In this document: in pieces, positions 26,717 through 38,868 of the stretch
Numbering within the stretch: the stretch's first letter is position 1
How the letters are laid out: every line of letters starts with the position of its first letter
NCBI GenBank assembly: GCA_037013685.1
Contig: CM072884.1
Span: 98,374,048-98,438,047, forward strand
DNA from: Acridotheres tristis
Taxonomy: Eukaryota > Chordata > Aves > Passeriformes > Sturnidae
DNA length: 64,000 nucleotides
Direction: 5' to 3'
Translations under genes and position numbers: made by a program
Notes under the pieces: generated by a model
Seen by the model: the letters and a program-made list of their open reading frames with translations, nothing else
Database searches by the model: none
Told to the model about the DNA's origin: nothing

Positions 26717-28877
26717 GCTATGCAGGTCTGCAGAGGTGAGTAATCCCAAGGAGGGCTGCTGGGGGCCCCCAAGCACTTTGAGCAGAACTGTTGTGGAAGG
26801 AGACCTGAGATAAGGACACACTGAGCAGTGATGTTTCCAGCCCAGCTGAGCCCTTGTCTCTGCAGCAGTACAGTCTGTCCCAGTACTATTTCCCCTCTGA
26901 ACCAGGAAGGTTTTCCCAGTTTGCAACTACCATTAGCTACCTGGACCACAGGCACAATATGTGCTGGGGGCTGCTTCCCTGCCAAGACTGCTCTGGAGGG
27001 GCTGAGGCATTTTCCCAAACAAGTTCAGTGTGAGGAGTAAAAGTGCCTTCCTTAAGCTGTAGCTGTCCCCATAGCTCTCCCCAACAAACCAGCACAACTC
27101 TTGCTGGTGGCTCTTGACCTGCTCCCCCCAAACCCCACAGTCACAGATTCTCCACTGGAGGAGCAAGGGGAAATTGCCCTTCCTGCAGCTTTGAGCTAAA
27201 AGTGACACAGTTTTCCAGGCTTTCTCCTCCATGCTTCCCACTCTGGGCTAAATTTCCCGTTTATCACTCCTCAGTCTCTGTTGCCCTGAAGCAACCCATT
27301 CTCCCAGGCAGTGGCTGGATGAGCTGGCAAAGACAACCCTGTGCTTGCTCTCATGCTGAGGTCCACAGGCAATCAGTCACTGGAGTGTCTGCTTGTTGCT
27401 GACAGATAGATTAGTGCCTCCTCTTTTCTGTTTTCAAATTATTTGAAGCAACAAAAACAAATACCCAAAACCAATCTCTGAATGCTACCTGAGCAGCAGA
27501 GCCAGGGCCTGCAGACAGTGGAAGAGCAGCCCCTGAGCTGGCGATATGGGGAGAGATGGGCTTGGGGCAACCTCACTGAAATGTGATTCTGCATCAGCAA
27601 GGATGGCCAGGAAGCCCCACTTGAGGAATCTGAGTCAGAAAAGTCACCTAGCTGTTTTATAGACTTGACCATAGGAGAGTCTTATTTATCCATGACAAAC
27701 CTGTGGGGAGAAACAGAAGCAGCCTGTGGGGAAGGACTGCCCACAGCTCTGGGGTGAGGAGGGAGAGAAGCAGTGCAGGAACCTCTGAGAGCCAATGGGT
27801 TTGCTAACATACCTTCCAAATATGAAAAATCTTTATGATAACAGCTATCATCTTGATAAAAGAGACATGCTCTGGAAAAGTCTGAAGGCTTTTCACTGGA
27901 AAGAAGCTAAAAGGGGCCTAGGGAAGGTCTTTCTGTACTTTATTAAATTCTGTATGCTTTATTGTAGTTGTTGAACTTTATGTTCCTTGTATTTTTAAAA
28001 CATAAGCCCTCGAATTCTGTAGTTACAGTTTGTCTTTCTTCTAAAGAGAAAAATTGGTTCAAAAATTCTTTACAAATATTCTAATTTTCTATGAAGATTA
28101 TTGAGCAACAACCTTAAAAATTAATATGGAAATTCCATAATTCCATAAACACCAGATATGGATGTTTTACAGGTGTGAATCCAAGTGTAATAACTCATAT
28201 TATGCAGGCTTCCCAGGTCAAACTATCCATTGGAGGGAATGAAGAAGCTATTTTCTCTACCAAATGCTTGTTTAAAATTCATTTTGATAAATAAAAAGTA
28301 AGTATATTAATACACGAAATTTGTTATCAATAGATGTAGAAATCTACTTATTTTCTATGTATTAAAGATATCATTCATTAGTGTCAGTTCCTGCCACCTC
28401 ATACCAATTAATTTATTAATTTTTAAGCTACTGAAGGGAATGGATGAGGGGATTTAGATGATACCTTTATATATAATTGATGATCTCTGCATTACAGATG
28501 CTTTTGAGCCAAATAGCTGGACCAGCCTGACTGGAGTGTTTTTTAGTGGAATGCCACAAGAGCATGTGCTGAGCTATTGCCTGTCCACATTGGCCCTGAG
28601 GCAGCAGGTCAGGGCAGGGATGCTCAGAGTTGCCAGCATGCTTGGCTTCACATGAAGAAAAAAAGGCCAGGAGCTTGTCTAGGGATGGCTGCAGTCAAAA
28701 ATTCTCCATTCTTCCCATCTCTGAGAGTAGAAATAGAGAACCGAGTGACCTGAGACATTTCCAATGCCACTAGCCAAAACTATAAAGGAAAGTGTTTTTC
28801 AACTGGCAAATTCTGTCTGGATTTGGTTTTCAGCATGGCAGAGAATGACGGCATAGAACAAAAAATAAGGTGAAATT
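26717..28877. other. Unique sequence, no gene recognised
   Basis: No repeat family or coding domain recognised. A 113-codon minus-strand ORF (26677-27018) overlaps ORFs in other frames and partly covers the CR1 end, which argues against a gene. Confidence 0.55.
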
Positions 28878-29018
28878 TCACAGAACCACAGAATATTCTG
28901 AGTTAGAAGGGACCCACAAGGATCATCAAGTCCAAATCTGAAGTGAATGGCCCATGCAGGGATCGAACCACAGCCCAGTTGGTGTTATTAGCACCACTCT
29001 ACGACTGACTGTACTGCA
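28878..29018 (-). mobile_element. tRNA-Ile-derived SINE with CR1-type tail (TguSINE1-like)
   Basis: Read on the minus strand, the head derives from tRNA-Ile. The anticodon stem-loop is preserved (plus 28980-28996, loop CTAATAA with anticodon AAT, five paired bases in the stem) and the B box is GGTTCGATCCC (plus 28959-28969). The A-box end is degraded. After the acceptor-side GGGCCA the element continues into a tail resembling a CR1 3' end (TTGATGATCCTTGTGGGTCC, then CAGAATATTCTGTGG). This head-plus-tail arrangement is that of TguSINE1, described from songbirds. It is not a functional tRNA gene, because the 5' half and acceptor stem do not pair. Confidence 0.88.
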
Positions 29019-29925
29019 AGATATCTTCTGTGGAAATTAGAATACTGTGTGGAAATTACATGACTGTGGATTCAAATTTCACTAGAGACCTTTAGATAGG
29101 ACATTAGAAACATTTTTTCTAACATCAGTAACTCCCTTTTCAATTTCTCTGCCAGTCCCTCTCCTAGAGAGACTGAAATTTAGCTCCTACAGGGCAACAC
29201 AGAAATTCTCCTCACAAATCAGGATTCATATTTGTTTGGCACTATTGTCAGTAATCATACAAGGAAAAAGACAGACATTCTTTTCCATACACAGGGTGTA
29301 ACATGGGCCAGGGGCAGTCCTTTCATGGAGAAACAGATTCAAGTTGAATCAAATGGGGTGAGGGAAAGTCAAGTAAGACACTCCACATCACGTAAGAGTT
29401 GGTCACTTTTCTTGGGTCAGGCAAAGAGGACATCAAGGGGATGAGAAAGCTCTGCCTTACACATCTTGTCTCAGTTTTTCCTGACTAGAGTAATTTTCTA
29501 TATTAGCCAAGGGAAAATCCATTAAGGTCACAGGGAACTGGTGATTTCACAGTGTCATGGATCAGGTCCACATTCATTAAGATTCAGTGGTCTTCACTTG
29601 ATCATTCCAAGCAGTGTTTGCTCTCAGCCTGGCCCCTAACAAAGTTGGTAGAAAGTCTCCTGTCATTGCCCATCTTTAAGATGATGTTACATTTTTCTCA
29701 TTCCCACTGTCAGAATAAAACATCTGGGAGTTGTTTGCACTAGTAGCAGCATGAAAAATGTGAATACATTTTTTCAAAAACATAGGAACAAACTCCAACA
29801 ATGACTTGACTTTGCTTTGGTGGAGGGGAGTGCTGATCAATGAGAGCAGATGTTTTCATCTGCAGCAAAATTTATTTTGAATAGTGAGAATATATTAAAA
29901 TTATAGAATTGTGGGGAAGGAACAG
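29019..29925. other. Unique sequence, nothing recognised
   Basis: No repeat or gene recognised between the SINE and the GGGAA array. Confidence 0.5.
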
Positions 29926-29931
29926 GGAAGA

Positions 29932-30180
29932 GAAGGGAAGGGAAGGGAAGGGAAGGGAAGGGAAGGGAAGGGAAGGGAAGGGAAGGGAAGGGAAGGGAAG
30001 GGAAGGGAAGGGAAGGGAAGGGAAGGGAAGGGAAGGGAAGGGAAGGGAAGGGAAGGGAAGGGAAGGGAAGGGAAGGGAAGGGAAGGGAAGGGAAGGGAAG
30101 GGAAGGGAAGGGAAGGGAAGGGAAGGGAAGGGAAGGGAAGGGAAGGGAAGGGAAGGGAAGGGAAGGGAAGGGAAGGGAAG
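29932..30180 (+). repeat. (GGGAA)n pentanucleotide array, about 50 perfect units
   Basis: About 249 bp of uninterrupted GGGAA. G triplets recur every five bases, so the plus strand has many overlapping G3N2 quadruplex motifs with AA loops. The open frames encoding repeated GREGK are a consequence of the repeat. The array ends exactly where CR1 sequence begins. Confidence 0.98.
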
Positions 30181-30428
30181 ATCAGGTTGGTCTAGCAGGA
30201 TTGACCTTTCCTACAGCCATCATGCTGGCTCAGCCTGATGCTCTGGTTAGTGTGTGATGGCACTAAAGGTGATCTGCTCCATGACCTTCCCTGACAGGAT
30301 GACAGGCCTCTCATTCCCTGGATCCTCTTGCTGGCTCTTCTTGTAGATGGGTGCCACATCTGCCAAGTCCCAGTTGCCTGGCACCTCCTCAGCTAGCCAG
30401 CACTGCTGATACATGACTGAAAGTAGAA
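30181..30428 (-). mobile_element. CR1 LINE fragment, reverse-transcriptase region, antisense
   Basis: On the minus strand the translation contains WLAEEVPGNWDLADVAPIYK and further on GKVMEQITFSAITH, the start of the CR1 reverse transcriptase (usually ...VTPIYKKG... and ...GKVMEQI...). The reading frame is partly open (minus ORF 30247-30504) but the copy is truncated at both ends. It retains the stretch that is deleted in the CR1 copy at 51300-52612. Confidence 0.9.
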
Positions 30429-33307
30429 CTTTCAGAAAGGGAACTGTGCTGGCATTACACAAGAACAGGTACTGATATTGTAAATACTGGAGGAAGAAAC
30501 TCACTCCCTTTGGAGAGCAGACAGGGACATGATTTTTCTTTCTATCTGCCTCATTTTAGGATCCTATACATTCAAGTCACTTGGAACTATTTTATTCCAG
30601 CAGTGGGTGTCACACAACTTGCCACACAGCTGTTGTCAATCTATAACAATGGGATATTATAGTAAAATGAACGGCCTATTAGTTCACATCCTGGTTTATT
30701 TTCACGCCTCGCTCTTGAGAAAACCAACAGGCAGCTGCACTGTGACTTTGAACTGGTCCCTATTCATTTCCTACTGCGGTGTGCTTGGACACCAAAATGT
30801 TTTATGCATGCACACCAGCTCAAAGGAGCCTCGTTCTTGCTTCAAGCCTGTGGAAATAATACATTGGATCTGGTGGCTATACAAATAGTAGTAATTATGC
30901 AGAAATCAGCCCATGTTCCCTTGGTAATGGCACCTCATTAATTTTGCTGAAACGTCCCTAAATTATAGCAATGAATTCTCCTGTCAAGTTTGGGTTTGGG
31001 GTTTTTTTGTTTGTTTGTTTGTTTGTCCCTTTCATAAGCAAATTGTGCCATAGAAAAGTAAGAAGGGGACATATCTGCTGGGTTGCAATGGATAAATTTC
31101 CCATCAGATAAAACAGCAGTGGTGAGAATAAGAGTTGCAATGTCTAGTACACACTAAAACTGTGCTTGCTAACTGCTGAAGAGAAAGTATTACTGTGACA
31201 AAAAAATTTCAAGATTTAGTTCCAGAAGTGGCAGAGCCCAGTTTCCAATGGATTTCTGTAGGTAGTTGAATTGCATGAAGGTTGCAGTATGAATTCCCCA
31301 TGTCAGTAAACAAGACAGAGCACTGCAGGGAAAAAGCAATAATATTAATTTTGATGAAAACTGCTATTAGCCAGTTGGGGTTTTTTTTATTAGTAGTAGT
31401 TAATCTCACATAATCTCCTTAGGAGATAACCTTTGATAAAGGAGAGGATTCTTCACTTGACCCTGTGAATTGTGAAGCTGAAAGGCAGCCATGAAACACA
31501 ACTCACAAGAGGCCTTGAAGACAGACAGAGCATCCCTTGGTTCTTCACATGGATCCTCTGGCAAATGATACAACCTAAGCTTGAGTTGGAGTATGAAAAT
31601 GAGTGGAAATGCAGTGTCTTTGAGACCTTCAGGAGCTGGCAAATCTGTTTAAAACTAAACAGCAAGTTTGAAAATTATTGATAAGGGAGCTGATGGTGGA
31701 CATATCTCGGCAGCAAAAGAGATTAAGCTTATTTTCTTCAGGAACTAGGCTTATTAAGAGGTACACTTTAATTATTGTCACCTTTCACATCAAGTTTTCT
31801 GCACATCTTGTCACCCTGACCTGTTAATGGAGGGGGTTGGCGGGCACCTGGCAGCCAGCCACGGCAAGCCCAACACATTCACTTTTATGTTTACTCTTTT
31901 TAAAAAGTCCTTCTCTGACTATTTACACTGATACTCTCCATATCTGACACCCCTTATTTTCTCTCTCTTCTGCTGATCCGTTTCATACATAAGTGCATGA
32001 TCACCCATGTTTTTATTAAGCTTTAGTTTTTTATTTGTTTCCTTTTAATTCACCAGTTGGGCTAATTAATAATTTTGTTTTGCTTTGCCTTTCAAAATCC
32101 ATATTCAGTCTTTACAAGTGCAACACATTATTCATTTAATTCTTGAGGTACACATAGTACTTCCAACAAATGCAACAATAGTCTTTTCTCTAACAAGCTT
32201 ATAGCTCAAATGATAGATGATAGAACAATGCTTGAGCTGGGGGCAATCCTAGAATGACTTTCACAGTATACACTTGAGAATGAATTGACCACAGGATGTA
32301 TATAGACCATCACATCCTTGATGGCATGTAACCATGTAATCAGCGTCTGATAATGGCTTCAAGACATCAAAGCAATGAGGTTTTAAAAGAACCTTCTTGT
32401 TAGAGTTCTGGGAGCAACAAAATAAGTCATTCTTAAACTGGAGCCTGGTGTGTTTCTGAAAAGGACTGTGAGAGGATGTTGCCTGCAGCAATGGGAGAGT
32501 GAATTTTTTTTAATTTTACTTTTTTCCCACAATATTTTTTGTATTTGCTTGTTGTGAACAGTGAGGGAAGGTGGCTTTTTACAGTGTAAGTTTACAGAAG
32601 GTGAATGTCAAAGCTGCATGCATAAGGGACAGCAGTCAAGGCACAGCACCCTGGGAATGGATGAAAAAGTGCCAGCACAAGATCTAGCGAGAAAGCAAGC
32701 TCATTAAATTTCCACTTTCCACCACCTTGCCCACCTGCACCTGTGGTAGCTCCTGTCCATGCCTAAGAGGTGAAAGTATTTGGTTTATTGCACAAGAGAT
32801 GGACATTGTGCACTAGACTGATCCCAGTACATCACAGACTAACCCAATGTCAATCTGCTTTCAGAGCAGACAGCATCTGGCACTGCTAACTTGCCAAACC
32901 ACATTAAAATAAAGCATAAACTGTTTTCCAAATAAGCAGTTGTTCTAGCTTTTAGAGAGCAAATAAAAGCAGGGAGGAGAAGGGAGGTGGTCTGCAGGTC
33001 AGAAAGAGAAGCAGGAGCACATGGCCAAAAAATGATCTCACAATTGACTGTGATCTGCTTTTGAAAAATAGCTTCTACTTCATCTGCACCAGTATATTTG
33101 ATGATAAATGATACTGCTGGTAGAGTGGCTAGACATCTTAAGAGAAAATTAAAGGGTTTATTTGATTATATGGGGATAAAGCATTTGTGCAGGCAAAGCA
33201 TAATTAAATACCACGCTCTCTACAGCCCTCAGAATGTTGCTGCAAGGTTAAGGTATTGTCTTTTCCTTTCCCTTGTGCACTGATTGCATTTTGCCTACAC
33301 ACATGCG

Positions 33308-33346
<39 letters not shown>

Positions 33347-34621
33347 AGAGAGTCTGGCTGCTTGCTGGATTTGCCACTTTTCTCCTGATTTGAAATACTC
33401 CTTTCTTACTTGTACTACTGCCAATAGCTTCCCAAATAGTGGTAGTATTCAGGGAACAATGACAGGGAATGGCTTATTCATGGTGTTTCTGTCACTGATC
33501 ATACCTAAAGACTGAATCCTGTTTGAAATAGAGATGTGTTTCCTAACTCTTTGCCTAGAAAAACAGATATCTGAATGACAAAGGCTGAAAGAGAACCTGT
33601 GGTATAACTAGTCTTTCAATTTTTTGTTGGATTTTAGGTAGGGAAAATTTTTCTGCAGTGCCACATGGCAGGGAAGTCCAGGAGTTTCTGCCCAGCAATT
33701 ACTTGATGGCTTGGGAGACCCAGATCCCAGGAGCCAGACTCTATGGAATCTGCTTTTGCCCTGCTTTCTGCTATACCTGACCTGGCACAACTGAATGTTT
33801 CATTGTCTGTCACTGCACAGAAGCCAGGCAACACTGTTGGAGTTTTAAAAGCACCTCTAAGTGCTTTGGCACATCATTATTTCTACAAAAGCTCTCCTCA
33901 GCTTCTCCATTCTGTACCTACTTCACTGTCCTCTTCAAGTCTCCTTTTGCAGCATGGCTGCAAATTTTGACATGGAAAAGGGCACTTGCTGCTTCTGCAA
34001 TCACTGTCTACCACCCCACCCATGCCTACCCAGGGAAGCTTGTCAGCTTATTATGTTGCCCAGTGGGGGGCAAGGATGGCCTTTGGTCAGCATTCAACAT
34101 GCAGGGATCTTTTTCTGAGCAAGCACTTCCAAGCACAACAGCAACACAAACATATTGACAAAACAGTATTTGAAATAGAAACAGGATTCTGCCACAAACA
34201 CTCTCGAGAGCTCCTTTCCCTCGCTGTTGTTGCGAAGAGTTTGATCTCTCTCTGTGCTCCACCTTCACAAAATGTCTTTCACAGCACACTCAGGGGTTCT
34301 GGATAATTTCAAGAGTTCCAAGTTCATTCCTCCTATGTTTTGAATGCAGATATAATAGTAACATCTCCTCCTTGATTTTCTTGAAGAGTTTTGTTAATGC
34401 ATTTCAGAGTGATTTGACTTGCTCTCTATTTCGTATTTTTAGGTGTCTTTCTGGCAATAAAGATGTATTCTCCCTCATGAGACAGTGAAGAGTGTTTACT
34501 CAGCTCTTTAGATCAACTTCACCTTACTCCATCTCTTTCAGGATAATCCATTGATATCAGGGTTGGGGAAATATAGTACATTAAACTTTCTGAAACAAGG
34601 CAGGAGGAAAAAAATCTGGGG
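30429..34621. other. AT-rich unique sequence
   Basis: No gene recognised. It contains a short GTTT repeat (31007-31025) and the CA repeat listed separately. ORFs up to 119 codons (30529-30888) have no domain I can identify. Confidence 0.55.
33296..33344 (+). repeat. (CA)n microsatellite with GC-alternating head
   Basis: 49 bases of strict purine-pyrimidine alternation: a TGCGTGCGCGC core followed by about 16 CA units. Alternating sequence of this kind favours left-handed Z-DNA. Confidence 0.95.
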
Positions 34622-35345
34622 TGTGATGGTTCTAGAATGGGATGACACAACCCTTGTGCCACATCTTGGTGATGGAAAGAAGGATTCAGCAGTCATCACT
34701 GCTGAGGCCCTCAGAGACACTTCCTGCCCAAATCTGGAGTTGGCATCCACAAACTGATTCCCAGAAAACCACCGGTGGTTAAACGCATGGCAAACTATAG
34801 CATGTCTCTTAATTCTTGAGAAAAAGTACTCAAAATCCCTTCTGGAGGGATATAACAATCCAAATTCCTTGAAGGGAGAGAGAAATGGGATACAATGCAG
34901 CATGGATGAGGAAGCAAGAGGACCAGATGGGACAGCCCTCCTGCCAGCAAGACGTGTGATCAGTGAAGGGGTTTCCAGAACCATGGAGCAGCACCACTGA
35001 CCTGTGGAGAGGTCTTAGAGCTGCTCTGTGAGCCAGAGAGAGTTAATTGATAAGGTTTACTTCTGAAAGGAATTTTACCAAGGCCGTTGGTATGAAGACC
35101 AAGAAGAGAAGAAGAAGATATACAAGAAAAAACCTGCAGCTGGGAAAAGTATTTTTAGAAAAGCTTTGTGAAAAACAGAGGTGGAGATGGTTTTACATCA
35201 ATGAAAGTTATGTTGATCTAGTGTAACCAATGAATGAAGTGTAAACTTTGTAGATGGTATAAAAGACAGCATGCTGTTGTAATAAACAGACATTTTGCCT
35301 ACTGAAATCTAGTGCATCCTTTCATATGCTGCATCCACCCCAACA
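34622..35345 (+). mobile_element. LTR, ERVK/alpharetrovirus-like signal layout
   Basis: A likely LTR of about 724 bp. TATAAAAG (35258-35265) is followed only 15 bases later by AATAAA (35281-35286), then ACAGACATTTTGCC and a U5-like stretch ending near CCACCCCAACA. This very short TATA-to-poly(A) spacing resembles avian leukosis-type and some ERVK LTRs. A purine-rich stretch (GGAGGAAAAAAA...GGGG, 34602-34621) sits directly before TGTGATGG, where a polypurine tract would precede a 3' LTR. No target-site duplication was found and no primer-binding site follows. Ends are provisional. Confidence 0.55.
35258..35286 (+). promoter_or_regulatory. LTR TATA box and overlapping poly(A) signal region
   Basis: TATAAAAG at 35258-35265 and AATAAA at 35281-35286. 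If the LTR is read in this direction, the transcribed R segment would be short. Confidence 0.5.
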
Positions 35346-37939
35346 GCAACACTGACCTGAGCATCAAACATCACCTTGCTGTTGAGCAGATATTTTGGCA
35401 GTCAATTCTGTGAGGAGGCTTTGTCCTGAAAACTACTTATGTATTGCTTCATGTCTGGAATAAATGCAGAGAGCCTGAGGGATGTTGCATCCTCACAGGT
35501 TCAAAGGCCTTCACATAAAACATGACTGGAGGGGCCATCAAACAAAGTTCTTCCTTGGTCTGGTGATCCAGCTTCCTTCTTGCCACTCCAGGCTCTGCAT
35601 CATTTCAGTCACCTAGAATAGGTAACACATTATTCCTTCATGTTCATATACAGATAATGGCCCAGAAGGTGTAGTCACTATAATAGCTTAGATTTGGTTT
35701 CAGCTCAGCTTTGTCTCAAAAATAATTATAGCTTCTGATCAAGGCAAGCTTAGCTTTTGTCCTGAGTATGGACTTCAGACCAACCCAAGTTACATGTAGG
35801 CTCTTTATAAGGCTGGTTTTGAACTTTGCAATAAGCAAAATGGATACAGACCCGTGTCACTGCATCTGCCTTGATTTGAACTGAAATGATCACTAATCTC
35901 TTGAACCTAAAACATATTTTTGGTTCTTAAAAACTATGGGGAAAAGGGTCTGTTGACAGCTGTTGTTAAGAAGAGATCAAAATGTGCTAAAACAGAGTTT
36001 CTTTAGCAGTCTGCCAGAGCCGTCAAATTTTTTTCACCTAGTAAAAATTTGGGATAGTAGCAAAGACTGATTCACACTGTTACTCTAAGCAATTAAGGAA
36101 TTTTTATGTTGTTTTGCCACTTTTTGAAGTATCTTGAACCCTATGTAATTCACTGTAGTAATTTCCTTGGGAATACTTCACTTGTCAGAAATTAAAATGC
36201 ATTCCTACTAATGAGATATTCTGATTTCAGATTGTCATTTCCGATTCTAAATATAAAAGTAATTACCAGCACATATGACCCCCCAAAACTGAACAATTTT
36301 ATCATCTTTCCCAGAAGTAACATCAGTACTTTTGTTTTTTCTTGTAAAAGAAAAGTCTTTACCATACATAGATACAAAGGAATGAAATAATTGCATTGGT
36401 GATGTCGCAATATTTTCTACATAAAAGAGAAAAAATTACAAAAGGACAGTTATTTAAGTTCTTATGTACAGTCATATAAGGCAGCTTTTGGGTTTGTTTC
36501 CAAATACATGGGAAAAAATACCTAAAAGCAGATACTCTGAAAACTGAGTCTCAGCTTAGTCTCTGAAAACTGCAGCAACAGCAGGCAATGACTGTGCTAC
36601 TTGTAAATCTCAATAAATTAAATCTAGTTTCTTTTCATCATACCAATATCTCACTTTGCAAACTACACAGCTATTCATGAGAGACCTTTTAAAATACAAG
36701 CAGCAGATTCATAAACAAGCTGGATTTCAGGGATAATTTTGCCATATTCAAACCTCATATCTGTCTCCTGCAGCGTTTTCCTTTTTCAGCAGACTCGTTG
36801 CAGTCGGCAAAAGTTTCTGTTGGCATCCACATCCATTTTACTATTTGGCCCTCTCAACCTTGTATGCTCTATATTGGATATCCTGTATTTTATATAGAGT
36901 ATAAGATGTCTCAGAAGGGAATTAACAAGTAAGCAGACATTTATAGACTCTCCCTTAATCTAGCACACGTAGTTGGAATTATCTAAATAATTGCTGCATT
37001 TATACAAACTTTTCCTATTCTGTAATTTAATTCCTCTGCACGTCTATACATTATAGTAGTCCTCTGTTTTACAAGTTGTTTTTAGATGAATATCAGTAAG
37101 TGCATTGATAATGGTGATTAAATAAGTAAGAATATTTCTTCACTACTTACTACTCAGTACTGAGAAACTGTATTTTGAGCAAATTGTTCTGGTTTATTCT
37201 AACAGGAAAATATTTCAGAATAAATCATGCTACTCAATATCTGATTAGATCAATATTGAGATACACATTAACTATGCCCCCTTTTCCCATTTCATGCCCA
37301 TTTAAAAGACAAAAGAAATTGGTGGCTATTTCCCCAAATTCTTCTCCTTTTCCTGAGGATAAGACCATGTGAGGAGATTAAGAGAGAAAGGATTTTCTTG
37401 GGTCATCAGATTTCTGTTATCGAACATTTTTCCATAAAGAAACAAGTATCTAAGTTTATTTTTCACTCATATCAGTGATCATCTACTGGTTAGGAGCACT
37501 GGGCTAATTTCCATTTGGAAATTATTCTTGTCCTTGTTTATTTCCAGTTGTTCTTGTATCAGCGTTTAGGTCAGTTAAATGCAGTGAGGTCCTTTGGTTA
37601 GCTGTCAGAAAATGGGGTTTCCTTTCTTCTGATTCTCCTCTCCCTCTTACCCTTGTTCTTACTCCTCTTCAGAAAGGACAGCTCATCACAACCACGTGCT
37701 GTGTTTTGGGTGGGACCAAACCAGTGGTTCACAGAGGGTAAAAAAAGACTTTTCCAGTGTCTGCTGAAATTCCTCTGTCTGATCCAGCCACAGGTCCTGT
37801 GTTCCATCCTTTCCCACAGCTGCGTCTCAACCTGCTCGTCCTGCAGCTGCTTAGAATAACAAAGTCTTGTTCCTTTTTCCTTTGCTTCCAGCTGATGAAT
37901 TCCAGCTCGCAGCAGGCATTTTAACTACTTAGCGCCCTG
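35346..37939. other. AT-rich unique sequence
   Basis: No element or coding domain recognised. The stretch has few ORFs and no microsatellite of note. It could hold conserved non-coding DNA, but that cannot be judged from one sequence. Confidence 0.5.
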
Positions 37940-38092
37940 TTGGGGGTTGAATTTTTCCCTTTTCTTTCTGTGGAATTTTTCCCATTGTTATGCTAAGTAT
38001 TTGGGGCTACACCCAGAAGCTCAGATAGCTAAGTTATCAGTTTCTCTCACAGCGAGGAGGAGAGGGGGAGCACCGGAGAAGATGTTTGGTAG

Positions 38093-38671
38093 TGTGACAA
38101 TTGATAAAATATTTGTGTTAATCACAAAAGCATTAGGGTTTGTATAAACCAGAACACTAAGCTCTAAAGTGAAGCATGGACACTAGATAAAGGAAATTAT
38201 ATGATTAAATAATTCTGTTTAAAATCACCTTGTTATGTTATATTATGTTGTATTATGTTACATTATACTATATTATGTTTTTCAAATAAGTTGTATTGGC
38301 TACCAACTTGCAAAATCGGACTTCCCCAAAAGCCCTTTCTGTCTTTGCCTAATCAATACTGCCTATCCCAAAAACCAGACTCCCAGAACTTCTCTGGTAG
38401 TTATCTACAAAGACCAGACCTCCAGATCTTCCCTGGTGGTCATCTACAAGGACCGGATGGCTATCTGTGACTAATTATCACCCAAAGGCTTTGTGAATTT
38501 GTGAACAACGAGAACCCACAGTATAAGATGAGGCTGCAAACCGAGGTTCGGTGGAGCGTGGAATGGGCGGTGACCCCTCACGTTCCCCAGCACGCTGCTT
38601 GCTCTTTCTATATCAAATAAAGCAATCTAAATTTTGCTGAATATCGAGACTTTTGTCTCTCATTTATAACA
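38093..38671 (+). mobile_element. Nested LTR, ERV1-like, 4-bp target-site duplication
   Basis: A 579-bp element starting TGTGACAATTGA and ending TTTATAACA, flanked by GTAG on both sides (38089-38092 and 38672-38675). It carries a possible TATA (TATAAGATG near 38523), AATAAA at 38616-38621 and a pair of 39-bp U3 repeats. Sequence on either side joins up to match the uninterrupted LTR at 43174 (the GGGGCCTG region), which confirms it as an insertion. The four-base duplication is typical of gammaretrovirus-like (ERV1) elements. Confidence 0.85.
38375..38452 (+). repeat. Two tandem 39-bp U3 repeats
   Basis: Unit 1 is 38375-38413 and unit 2 is 38414-38452. Both begin CCAGAC and contain CTACAA near the end, with 32 of 39 positions identical by my count. 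Duplicated U3 blocks in gammaretroviruses often act as enhancers, so that role is a reasonable inference here. Confidence 0.9.
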
Positions 38672-38868
38672 GTAGGGGCCTGCTCTTGGGCTCCGGCTCT
38701 CTCGCGGCTCTGGCTCGGAGAAGGACGGTCGCTACAAACTCCGCTCTGCCATCCCGACACAGGGAGCTGCCTGCCTTGGCTGTGGGATCCCGCAGCCTCC
38801 CTGCTCGGACGCTCTCTCTCCTGCATCTCCTGCTGGCCTCAGACATCCTTTTGGAGCATCGGGATCCG

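Noticed and set aside
28958..29018. Possible tRNA-Ile gene
   Set aside because: Only the anticodon arm and B box are preserved. The D arm and acceptor stem do not pair, and the sequence continues into a CR1-like SINE tail.
29909..30238. Two plus-strand ORFs of about 100 aa made of GREGK repeats
   Set aside because: They are translations of the GGGAA pentanucleotide array. Every plus frame is open by construction.
33273..33515. ORF with RTHTHTHTH repeats
   Set aside because: It is the translation of the CA microsatellite.
34538..34984. 148-aa minus-strand ORF
   Set aside because: It overlaps the antisense strand of the LTR at 34622-35345, and the translation has no retroviral or cellular domain that I recognise.
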